Assembly (NCBI RefSeq): GCF_016801865.2
Contig: NC_068937.1
Coordinates: 4,365,940 to 4,429,939, forward strand
Length of the DNA: 64,000 bases
From: Culex pipiens pallens
Taxonomy: Eukaryota > Arthropoda > Insecta > Diptera > Culicidae
Reading direction: 5' to 3'
The notes beneath the pieces were generated by a model that worked only from the letters and a program-made list of their open reading frames with translations, was not told the DNA's origin and did not search any database. Shown here one piece after another: positions 53,693 through 63,810 of this stretch; the first letter of the stretch is position 1; each line of letters opens with the position of its first letter. The position numbers and the translations under genes were made by a program.

Positions 53693-56095
53693 TCAATTTT
53701 GTCAATTTTGACAATTTTGACAATTTTGTCAATTTCGACAATTTTGTCAATTTTGACAATTTTGACAATTTTGACAATTTTGACAATTTTGACAATTTTG
53801 ACAATTTTGACAATTTTGACAATTTTGACAATTTTAACAATTTTGACAATTTTGACAATTTTGACAATTTTGACAATTTTGACAATTTTGACAATTTTGA
53901 CAATTTTGACAATTTTGACAATTTTGACAATTTTGACAATTTTGAAAATTTTGACAATTTTGACAATTTTGACAATTTTGACAATTTTGACAATTTTGAC
54001 AATTTTGACAATTTTGACAATTTTGACAATTTTGACAATTTTGACAATTTTGACAATTTTGACAATTTTGACAATTTTGACAATTTTGACAATTTTGACA
54101 ATTTTGACAATTTTGACAATTTTGACAATTTTGACAATTTTGACAATTTTGACAATTTTGACAATTTTGACAATTTTGACAATTTTGACAATTTTGACAA
54201 TTTTGACAATTTGGTCAATTTTGACAATTTTGACAATATTGACAATTTTGACAATTTTGACAATTTTGACAATTTTGACAATTTTGACAATTTTGACAAT
54301 TTTGACAATTTTGACAATTTTGACAATTTTGACAATTTTGACAATTTTGACAATTTTGTCAATTTTGACAATTTTGACAATTTTGACAATTTTGACAATT
54401 TTGACAATTTTGTCAATTTTGTCAATTTTGTCAATTTTGTCAATTTTGACAATTTTGTCAATTTTGTCAATTTTGTCAATTTTGTCAATTTTGACAATTT
54501 TGACAATTTTGACAATTTTGACAATTTTGACAATTTTGACAATTTTGACAATTTTGACAATTTTGACAATTTTGACAATTTTGACAATTTTGACAATTTT
54601 GACAATTTTGACAATTTTGACAATTTTGACAATTTTGACAATTTTGACAATTTTGACAATTTTGACAATTTTGACAATTTTGACAATTTTGACAATTTTG
54701 ACAATTTTGACAATTTTGACAATTTTGACAATTTTGACAATTTTGACAATTTGGTCAATTTTGACAATTTTGACAATATTGACAATTTTGACAATTTTGA
54801 CAATTTTGACAATTTTGACAATTTTGACAATTTTGACAATTTTGACAATTTTGACAATTTTGACAATTTTGACAATTTTGACAATTTTGACAATTTTGAC
54901 AATTTTGACAATTTTGACAATTTTGACAATTTTGACAATTTTGACAATTTTGACAATTTTGACAATTTTTACAATTTGGTCAATTTTGACAATTTTGATA
55001 ATTTTGACAATTTTGACAATATTGACAATTTTGACAATTTTGACAATTTTGACAATTTTGACAATTTTGACAATTTTGACAATTTTGACAATTTTGACAA
55101 TTTTAACAATTTTGACAATTTTGACAATTTTGACAATTTTGACAATTTTGACAATTTTGTCAATTTTGTCAATTTTGACAATTTTGACAATTTTGACAAT
55201 TTTGACAATTTTGACAATTTTGTCAATTTTGTCAATTTTGTCAATTTTGACAATTTTGTCAATTTTGTCAATTTTGTCAATTTTGTCAATTTTGTCAATT
55301 TTGACAATTTTGACAATTTTGACAATTTTGACAATTTTGACAATTTTGACAATTTTGACAATTTTGACAATTTTGACAATTTTGACAATTTTGACAATTT
55401 TGACAATTTTGACAATTTTGACAATTTTGACAATTTTGACAATTTTGACAATTTTGACAATTTTGACAATTTTGACAATTTTGACAATTTTGACAATTTT
55501 GACAATTTTGACAATTTTGACAATTTTGACAATTTTGACAATTTTGACAATTTTGACAATTTTGACAATTTTGACAATTTTGACAATTTTGTCAATTTTG
55601 ACAATTTTGACAATTTTGACAATTTTGACAATTTTGTCAATTTTGTCAATTTTGTCAATTTTGTCAATTTTGACAATTTTGTCAATTTTGTCAATTTTGT
55701 CAATTTTGTCAATTTTGTCAATTTTGACAATTTTGACAATTTTGACAATTTTGACAATTTTGACAATTTTGACAATTTTGACAATTTTGACAATTTTGAC
55801 AATTTTGACAATTTTGACAATTTTGACAATTTTGACAATTTTGACAATTTTGACAATTTTGACAATTTTGACAATTTTGACAATTTTGACAATTTTGACA
55901 ATTTTGACAATTTTGACAATTTTGACAATTTTGACAATTTTGACAATTTTGACAATTTTGACAATTTTGACAATTTTGACAATTTTGACAATTTTGACAA
56001 TTTTGACAATTTTGACAATTTTGACAATTTTGACAATTTTGACAATTTTGTCAATTTTGTAAATTTTGACAATTTTGACAATTTTGACAATTTTG
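53693..56095. repeat. (AATTTTGAC)n minisatellite with AATTTTGTC variant blocks
   Basis: About 2.4 kb of 9-bp units. A signature of TTTGGTCAATTTTGAC with a nearby ACAATATTGAC occurs at 54211, 54751 and 54976; the first two are exactly 540 bases apart. A block of alternating GAC and GTC units (one or two GTC, four or five GAC, three or four GTC, one GAC, four or five GTC) begins at 54357, 55158 and 55590. These show higher-order duplication. Ile-Leu-Thr, Asp-Asn-Phe and Leu-Ser-Lys frames are artefacts. Confidence 0.97.
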
Positions 56096-56340
56096 TCAGT
56101 TTTTTTAATCAGGTATTTTTTGTTAATATTGTCAATTATGTTTTAACCTACTTAAAATTATTTTTATTTTGTCAATTTTGTCAAGGGAGGTCCATAAATT
56201 AAATATTCTCAAATTTTGTTTTTGCACGTTTAAAAAAAAAATGAAAGAATATGGTTAAGAATGTTTTCAGTCGTTATAAAATTATGCAAATTAAAAACAA
56301 AATAAAAGAAATCAAATTCACAATCATTAAATAATTAAAA
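56096..56340. other. AT-rich array edge
   Basis: Residual TTGTCAATTTTGTCAA at 56168-56184 shows decayed array units; otherwise AT-rich. Confidence 0.5.
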
Positions 56341-57260
56341 ATAACTATGCTTAATCCTTGGCATCTTCTTGCTAAATTTTTGGCCGGCAAATTTAGCAGG
56401 AAATTACTTTCTCCGCTCAAGGCTACACCGGATATTGATGGTTTAAACAGCACAAAGTTGTCGAACCAATTTTCCCCGCGCTCGCGCCAGAGAAGAATTT
56501 CAAAACTTTGCCATTGATCCAATAAAAGCTCGTCGAACATCATCGCAAATATTAGCCAAGTGGCCCCACGAAACATACACGTTTATCGCATCTTGAACAA
56601 CTTTTCCTAGAGCGTGCTTCACCGTGAAGAGTTCATTTCAAGCCACTTGAAAATCAGACCTGGGCTCCCAAACTTTCATCGACGACCATTAGGCTTAAAC
56701 CTATTTGTGAAGAAGGTAACTTTGAAGGGGAGGCCAGTAAAACGCCGACATATTTTTTTTTTCTGTTCTCAATTTTCTTTGGCAAATCCTCTTCGAGAGG
56801 GTCTCTTGCTCCTTTCTTTGCTCCTACTTGAGCGAACGAACTTTAAAATGTGGAAAATCTCCCTTGGAAAGTTGTTGGACACTGGCTTGCACAATAAAAA
56901 AATATGTATAATTTTAAGTAAGATTTTTTAATGATTTAAAAAAAAGAATTTCAAGAAAAGTTTTTTTTAATAAAAACAACAAATTTTCAAATGGTCATCA
57001 CAAACCATCTGTAACTGGGCAGCACATTTGCAAAAGGTTAACTTCTTGTGAAACATTTCCGACGGAAAATGGTGCTTGGTCGTCCCTTCTCCTCCTTCTT
57101 CCTTTTTTTTCTGACAGCAGCTTCCGGCTCCTACTTCTGGGCCTGTGTCTGATCTTATGGGAGTGGCAGCAGGGGGAGGATGTGTTCATTTGTACAAGTT
57201 GGCAAAGGAAGCAGCGGAACGATAAGTTTGTTTGGGCAAACACATTGGCACGGTGGGGCA
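56341..57260. other. Single-copy-looking DNA of normal complexity
   Basis: GC-richer DNA with frames of 70 to 105 codons on both strands, none recognisable. It contains a CCTTCTCCTCCTTCTTCCTT pyrimidine run near 57088. I see no repeat shared with the rest of the window. Confidence 0.4.
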
Positions 57261-58494
57261 GAAGTTTGGGATTACGTGGTCAAAATATTTATTTTTTATT
57301 TTTTAAGAAACTCAAAATTGGTATTCAATACCGTCCAGAATTGTTTTTTTTTTCTCTCAAATGCAAAATTTCGAAAACATCAGAACACTTAAAATTTGTT
57401 GACATATTTTTGAAAATTAATATGACATTTGAATTTTAACTGTGTCTTTAACTTCACAAATATTGAAAATCAAAAAAATGCAATATTATAAATTCAACTT
57501 TTTTTTCTTATGTTTAAATAGGTATTGTTGATTTAATTTATATTTTTTAATGGAAAACTACATCTTTTATTCCATAATGTAGCCTGGTGCAATTTTTTTC
57601 AACTTTAACTGTGATTTTTTGAAAAAGCTATGTTTGTATCAACAGCAAGCAAAATTTAACGAAACTTGGAGAATTTTTCCTAATTATTTTTTTTTAACGT
57701 GATAAAATTTAAAAAAAAAATATCATCTAGAAAGTTGAGTCAAGCTAACTAAAAGTACACAATTTCACAGAGAGCAATATTTCGAAAGGGTGTAGCTTTT
57801 TGAACAAATCTGGCCCCTCCTCCGCATAAAGATGGACAAAAAAAATCGACTAAGATCAAGCAAATCAGTAACGTTTTTGTTTTTTTTTTAGCACAACATT
57901 AGTGGAAATTTCTGACATATCTGACATATAAAAGTAATTTTAAATCATTGACCCATGTTAAATAATAAATTGTTTTTAAAGTGTTTTGTTGTTTTTGAAG
58001 AAATCTTTAAAAGAAATCATAGAATATTAAAAAAAAATTAATTAAAGTTTGAATTAATTTACTGACACATTTTTTACTTTTTTTTAATAATATATTATTG
58101 ATTTTTCAATATTTTAACCAAACATAAAAAAAGGCCTGTTTTTAAATTCTATGAAAAAAATCAACAAGCAAGCAGAATTTTCAATAATTTGAAAATAATT
58201 AAATATAGTTACGCTGTAGTTTGAAATCGATTCTTAAAAATATTTTTAAATAAAATTAGTTTTCAGTTATCATTACTATTTGGCTCCTGAATTTTTATTT
58301 GAAAAATTTATAAAAGGAGGAATAGTTTCCGAAAAGAACTTGTAATAATTTTGATTTGGATTTTTTTTTAAATATCAACAATATAAGAAAAGGAATCTAA
58401 AAGTTCAATGAAATTATGCATAAATATTTTCTTCTATTTTTTTAATTAATTATTTACATTTTAAATGTACATATCTGGGTTTTTTTTTCTTAAT
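57261..58494. other. AT-rich non-coding DNA
   Basis: Extensive A and T runs without a periodic unit, TIR or gene that I can see. Confidence 0.4.
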
Positions 58495-58624
58495 TTGAAA
58501 AGGTCCAATAAACCAAACTTCCAGTTTTTGCTTTTTGGGTGTTTTTGAAACCGCCTTGAGAAAGGGGTATTAAAATACACCCAAAAAGCAAAAACTGAAA
58601 ATTTGGTTTATTGGACCTTTTCAA
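58495..58624. mobile_element. 130-base hairpin element (TTGAAAAGGTCCAATAAACC arms)
   Basis: TTGAAAAGGTCCAATAAACC and CAGTTTTTGCTTTTTGGGTG on the left have inverses on the right, with a loop centred near 58560. It is a compact MITE-like palindrome, ending 23 bases before the next element. Confidence 0.8.
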
Positions 58625-58647
58625 AAAAAAAAAAAAACTCCAGTTAT

Positions 58648-60348
58648 GAGCAACTCTCAACGAAATCGACCGAATTCGATCATTATTATTTTTTGTATTT
58701 TTTTATATGGCTCAAACTTTGTGGGGGCTTTCCCTATGACCAAAGAAGCCATTTTGTGTCATTGTCAAAAATATTCGAAAATCTGTAACTTTTGAAGGAA
58801 CTTTCTGATCGATATGGTGTTTTCGGGAAAGTTGTAGGTATTGATGAGGACTATTCAGAAAATAACACAGGTACACGAAAAAATGGCCGATTTTTAAATC
58901 AACTTTTTTCACAAAAAATAAATTTCCGAAATTTCATATTTTTCAATTTTTGATTTTTTTAATTTGGGGGGGGGGGGAAACCGCAATTTTTTAGGCGTAG
59001 GAGAGTACGGACACAAATTTTTCCGCAGATTTATAATTTGTTGAAAAAAAAAATTTGAAAAAAATAATAAATTTTTAGTCAAAAAAATAATTAAGTTTTC
59101 AGTTTGTTAGTGTAAAATTAAATTTGCAATCAAAAAGTATTTTAAAGATTTTTTTTATATAGTGCACAGTTTTCAAGATATAACCGCTTAAAGTTTTATT
59201 TTCACTGAAAAATTTCCGATTCTCGATTTTTGAAAAAGTGTCCACGATTGTCCATCCCAAAAGGTTCAGAAAATTTCCAATAAAATTTACATTGAAATTT
59301 GGACCTCTTGTTGCTAAAATACAGCGAATAAAAGAAAAAAAAATTTAAGTTTTTAAAGTCAGATCGGAGAAAAAATTAAATTTTATACCAAAAAAAAAAT
59401 AGCCTTAATTTTTTATGCAAAAACTGAATTTCCAATCGAAAAGTACTTTACAGATTTTTTGATAAAAAGCTCTGTTTTCAAGAAAGCCACCAAAAGTTTG
59501 ATTTTAGCGAATATTTGCAGTTTTTTGTTTTTTTAAAATGGTGACCATTTCTAAAAATATTTTTTTTTGAAAAGTTCAGAAAATTTGCTAAAAAACTGTC
59601 TAAGAGTCATTGAAGATTGGACCTCTTGACCTGAGGTCCAATCTTGAATGTCTCTTAGACAATTTTATAGCAAATTTTCTGAACTAAAATATTTTTAGAA
59701 ATGATCACTCATGGTCACTATTTTTAAAAATAAAAAAAACTGCAAATAGTTCGCTAAAATCAAACTTTCGGTGGCTTTATCTTGAAAACAGAGCTTTTTA
59801 TCAAAAAGTCTGTAAAGTACTTTTCGATTGGAAATTCAATTTTACATTAATAAATGTTAATATGAAATTTCGATTTTTTTTTCCAAAAATCACTATTTAA
59901 AAAAAAATCCTAATACGGCGGCAGATTTTTTGACCATGTTTCTCTATAGCTCAAAAGTTGCGGATTTTTGTCCCCTAAAACATATCAAAAAATCTCGAAA
60001 ATAAAAAAATACGTATTTTGGGAAATTTAGTTTTTGTGAAAAAAAGTTGATTAAAAATTCTGCAATTTTTTTTCCGTGTTCATATTTTTTCTCAATAGTC
60101 AACAATACCTACAACTTTGCCGAAGACACCAAATTGATCAGAAAATTCAGTCAAAAGTTACAGCTGTTTGAATATTTACGTACCATTTTTGTATGGACAG
60201 CAGCCAAAATTGTATGGAGACTTGTATGGGTGAACCAATAACACAAAATAGCTTATTTGGTCATAGGGAAGGCCCCCACAAAGTTTGAGCCAAATAAAAA
60301 AAAAAAAAACAAAAAAAATCCATTTCCTGTTTTGGTAGAGAATTGCTC
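58648..60348. mobile_element. Long-armed foldback element, copy 2 (1.7 kb), with internal hairpin
   Basis: Starts GAGCAACTCTC and ends GAGAATTGCTC like the element at 4320. Flanks are TTAT and ATAT (three of four match). Outer arms carry the CGGCAAAGTTG core near 58815 and its inverse near 60113, and the word CAAACTTTGTGGGGGC with its inverse. A second palindrome of about 430 bases is centred near 59628 (TTGGACCTCTTGACCTGAGG). No coding capacity. Confidence 0.8.
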
Positions 60349-60606
60349 ATATGTAAAATTTGATGATCTTTCCGAAAAAAATATTTTGAAAATTTTGGAC
60401 TCAAGAACCTTTTAAAAAGGCCAAACATTCAATACGACTCCAATTTTAAATTTTATTCTTGGTTCCAACATTTGAAAACTATTTCTTTGTAGGTGCATTT
60501 ATTATTAAAGTACTCAATTTAAAATTATTTTTTCAATAATTTCCTTTTTTAAGTAAGAATAAAAATCAGGGTAGTACCAGTGAGAATTTGCTCAATCCGC
60601 AATTTT
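60349..60606. other. AT-rich spacer
   Basis: Nothing recognisable. Confidence 0.35.
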
Positions 60607-60897
60607 GGGGACCATTCATGAACGACGTGGAACCCACGAAGAGGGGGAAGGTTGTTAGGGGTCAATCCATAAACCACGTGGACATTAAAAAATGTCTTTT
60701 TGTATGGACAAGTCCACGAAGGAGGGCGTTCGAGATTTTACCAAAAAAGTGTCTACGTGGTTTATGGATGGTCCCTTGCGAATGTCCATATTTCCATACA
60801 AAAAAAACAGTTTTGTAAGAATAATTGTTCACAAGGAGGGGAAGGGAGTGGGTCAAAAATTTCCAAAAATGTTTCCACGTAGTTTATGGACGGCCCT
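60607..60897. mobile_element. Nested MITE-B pair (outer element interrupted by an inner one)
   Basis: The outer left end GGGGACCATTCATGAACGAC (60607) pairs with an outer right end TAGTTTATGGACGGCCC near 60897. Inside, 60658-60775 is a complete second element: GGGGTCAATCCATAAACCAC to GTGGTTTATGGATGGTCCC. The inner termini are closer to each other than the outer ones, fitting a younger insertion into an older copy. Confidence 0.7.
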
Positions 60898-61760
60898 CTT
60901 ACGAGACAAAATGAATTAAACCCGGTTTAAAAGCAAATTTTGTTTGTTTTTTTTTCTGGCGAAAGTATTAGGGTTACTAGGGACAAAGAAATGCTGATTA
61001 GAATAGATGTAATGCAAAAAGTAGAAACAAAAAGTGGCAATTTTTCTATTCTTTGGGAAAAAAAACTCTCACCTCAGCTTTCGCTCCATTGACTTCCACA
61101 ACAACAACAAAAAGGAGAAACAAAAATCGTCTCCGTGGGTGCTGCCAAATCAAATCAACCTCCCTCGTCATGTTCGACCATCACCAGCAAATTGCACAAA
61201 AATGGAAAAGAAGAACAACTTCAGAACCAACGAACGTACGCACATTTTAGCTTATATTCGTAGCTTTTCCAAAGAAACAAACAAAACTTGGCCTCTTCAA
61301 ACGAATGAAATATTAATTTGACGAACGGGCACCCCATCCCACCCCCGTAGGGTGGCTCCTTAAGGAAAAAAAAAAAAGAAAACAACAAACTTTTGTTCTC
61401 GCCGTTTTTCCCCCCAATCGAGTGATTGACGTGTTCATTTCCGGCCCTTCTTTGCGGGAGATTTTTTTTTGTTATTCACTTGTTCACTTTTGGTGAGTTT
61501 GGTTGCGTTTGACAGGCCTGATGCAAACAACATCCAACACACACACACACACTTGCGCTCCCAGCATGTGGGGAGAAAGTTGGGCTTTTCCCAGGGCCAA
61601 AGTTTTTTGGATGGGGAAAATTTCCACATTTGGGGGTTTGGTAGGAAAAGTCGGAACGGTTCGAACGAATTATGTATGTGATTTTCTGTGTGTTGTGAAG
61701 AAATGACTTACCGTAATTATGGTGATTGAAGGTTCGATTTCTGTTTGGGGCTGAAAATGA
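60898..61760. other. Single-copy-looking DNA with short CA run
   Basis: Normal-complexity DNA with ACACACACACACACAC near 61537-61553 and CAACAACAACAA near 61099. No gene is recognised. A TTTTGGTGAGTTTGG donor-like word near 61490 is not supported by other signals. Confidence 0.4.
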
Positions 61761-62221
61761 GATGGAAATGAAAATTGGGTCAGAATTTTATGTAATTTTA
61801 ACATTTGAATGGAAATTGAATACTGATAAAGATGCAACAAATAATCTAAAACAAAAACAGTTCTCAACTAGAAAAAACTCAGAAATTTTCAAAAAGGGCA
61901 ATTCAAATATTCAAAAATCTATATCTTGACAACGGATCGATGTGCTATCTTCGGCAAAGTTGTAGGTTTGATATAAGCTTTTTTTTTTTTAAGAGGTAAA
62001 TACACGTTTTTTTTAAATTTAATTTTTACTTTTAATCACTCTAGATGTGGAATTTTCTAAAGAAAATAAACTTAAAAAGGTGTATTTCTTAAAGGACTTA
62101 ATAAAAAAAGAAGTAATTTTTGTTTGCAAATTTAATTTTGATCCAAACATAAATTTTAGAAAAAAAATTCTTTTTCATAACTTCACGAGATAAATAAAAA
62201 CACAACAAAATTTCTGCGCAC
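61761..62221. other. AT-rich DNA with a CGGCAAAGTTG-core copy
   Basis: GATGTGCTATCTTCGGCAAA with AGTTGTAGGTTTGAT lies at 61939-61973. The flanks are too diverged to define element ends. Confidence 0.5.
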
Positions 62222-62390
62222 ACAGAAAAAAAATAATTCTCGTAATCGTGATTTGTGTTCATGAATTTGAGAACCACGAAGGAATTAATTTATGAGTATG
62301 ATGCATTTTCACAATAAACGTGAATATATTCTTCGTGGTACTCTAATTCATGAACACAATTCACGATTTTGTGAATTGACTTTTTTTCAG
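62222..62390. mobile_element. Hairpin MITE related to 36712-36890, diverged
   Basis: AATCGTGATTTGTGTTCATG and ACCACGAAGGAATTAA in the left arm have diverged inverses on the right; the centre is near 62306. Word order resembles the element at 36712. It abuts the next hairpin directly. Confidence 0.7.
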
Positions 62391-62392
62391 TA

Positions 62393-62702
62393 CAGGCTCA
62401 ACTCGAGGGGAAGCGTAAACTTTGGGGTCCCCAGAAACACGTTCACTTTGAATTTTTTCAAAAATATTTATACGGGGCCGAATGGGTTTTCTCCAAAGTT
62501 TGTATGGAGAATTAGGGCGGTTCGCTACTCCCACATATTGCATGCAATTTTTTGCTTGTATGCTACAGCGACGAACCACCCTAATTTTCCAAACAAACTT
62601 TGGAGAAAAACCATTCGGCCCTGGTTAAATATTTTTGAAAAATTCAAAGTGCACGTTTTTCTGGGGACCCCAAAGTTTACGCTTCCCCTCGAGTTGTGCC
62701 TG
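62393..62702. mobile_element. Hairpin MITE (CAGGCWCAACTCGAGGGGAA arms)
   Basis: A 310-base palindromic element: CAGGCTCAACTCGAGGGGAA at the left and its inverse at the right, arms of about 138 bases, centre near 62548. Both arms carry GGTCCCCAGAAACACG-like and TTTGGAGAAAAACCATTCGG-like blocks. The open frame running 62292-62729 simply reads through this hairpin and its neighbour. Confidence 0.8.
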
Positions 62703-62756
62703 CGGAGCCATTTTTGTCAATTTTTGTAGGTCAGTGTAGTCAACGAAGGAATATCA

Positions 62757-62830
62757 ATTTCAAAATGTTTTCAGTTGATTAGACTTCTATTTCCATTAAA
62801 ATGTTGAAGTTATTTAAAAAAAAAACGTGA
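62757..62830 (+). mobile_element. Fragment of the Harbinger-like MITE family
   Basis: GTTTTCAGTTGATTAGACTT followed by CTATTTCCATTAAAATGTTGAAG matches 27143-27190 of the intact element. Both termini are missing. Confidence 0.65.
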
Positions 62831-63394
62831 CCTTTTTTTTGTCTGTCTGAAAGTGTCTGAAAAAATGTATGGAAACTTGTATGGACAAAGTCATGATGCA
62901 AAATGTTTTTGTTGGTCATAGTTAAAGTACATCAAATTTAAGAATTTAAGAAGATTTTTTTTTCAAGATTTTTTTTAAGAATTAAATTTTAAAAAGTTTG
63001 CTCATTTATGGAAGAATTACAAATTTTTAAGAAAACGGAGAAAAACTCATAAAAATGTTACTTAAAAAAACATTTATTTGGCATTTAAAAAGCAACTTCA
63101 TGGTTTCAAAATAAATAAGAAATCACAGAAATGAGAAACTTTTTTAAAGAAAGAACACAAAATTGTCAAAAATTCATGTTTAAATTCAAACTGGTGAGTT
63201 GTGATGGTTGAAAAATGGAAAAATACAAAATTATAACTTAAACAAAAAACATTACTTTGAGAGAATTTTAAAATTTATAAATTAATTAAAAACTTTTAAA
63301 ATTACTAGTCACGAAATAAATAATGAAAATACTTAGAAAAACATTTAGCAACTAGATAAAAGTATTTTAAAAGCATCAAAAAAAAATTCTCTAA
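62831..63394. other. AT-rich non-coding DNA
   Basis: Contains a word like the six-unit repeat at 12930 (GCTCATTTATGG... GAAAAACTCATAAAAATGTTAC near 63000-63062), an isolated relic. No gene is seen. Confidence 0.4.
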
Positions 63395-63810
63395 GATCGT
63401 TGCAAATATTTTTCAAAGTTTATGTCGCCCCCCCCCCCCTCCCTCCCCCCTTCAAGTCGTCCCAAAAAATCAGGGAGTAAAAATTTTTTTTTTCAAAAAT
63501 CTTCAACATTTTAATCGAGATACAAGTCAAATCAACTAAAACGAATTTTAATTGTATTTTCCAGCATTAAAAATCATATTTTGCATGTTTGTGCTGGAAA
63601 AAAAATATTTTTAGTTTTTGTAAACATCCAATGTATCGCAAAAAGTTTTTTGTTACGTGAACAAAAAAAAATGTCAGTACCTACATTTTTTTTAAACTAA
63701 TGTTTGCAAAACAACTGGATTGGTGTAAAATGCATTTTAAAACAGTTTTTTTCTATCGAAATGTTGTAAATATGGCTTGTAATTTAGTTTTTGTTTTGCA
63801 TAATTCGGAA
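63395..63810. mobile_element. Harbinger-like MITE copy, inverted relative to 26807, degraded left end
   Basis: CGTTGCAAATATTTTTCAAA then GTTTATGTCGCCCCCC matches the inverse of the right end of 26807-27279. Colinear matches continue through AAATCAGGGAG, AATCAACTAAAACG, AATCATATTTTGCATGTTTG and AAAACAACTGGATTGGTGTA, to about 63810. The left terminal GGCC is altered to GAT, and the right terminus is not recognisable. Confidence 0.75.

Noticed and set aside
53682..56202. Open frames of 373 to 787 codons on both strands
   Set aside because: They translate the AATTTTGAC array; two plus-strand frames and one minus-strand frame are all open over the same bases.
62292..62729. 145-codon frame as a candidate protein
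   Set aside because: It runs through two adjacent hairpin elements; the sequence is palindromic and mirrored on the other strand.
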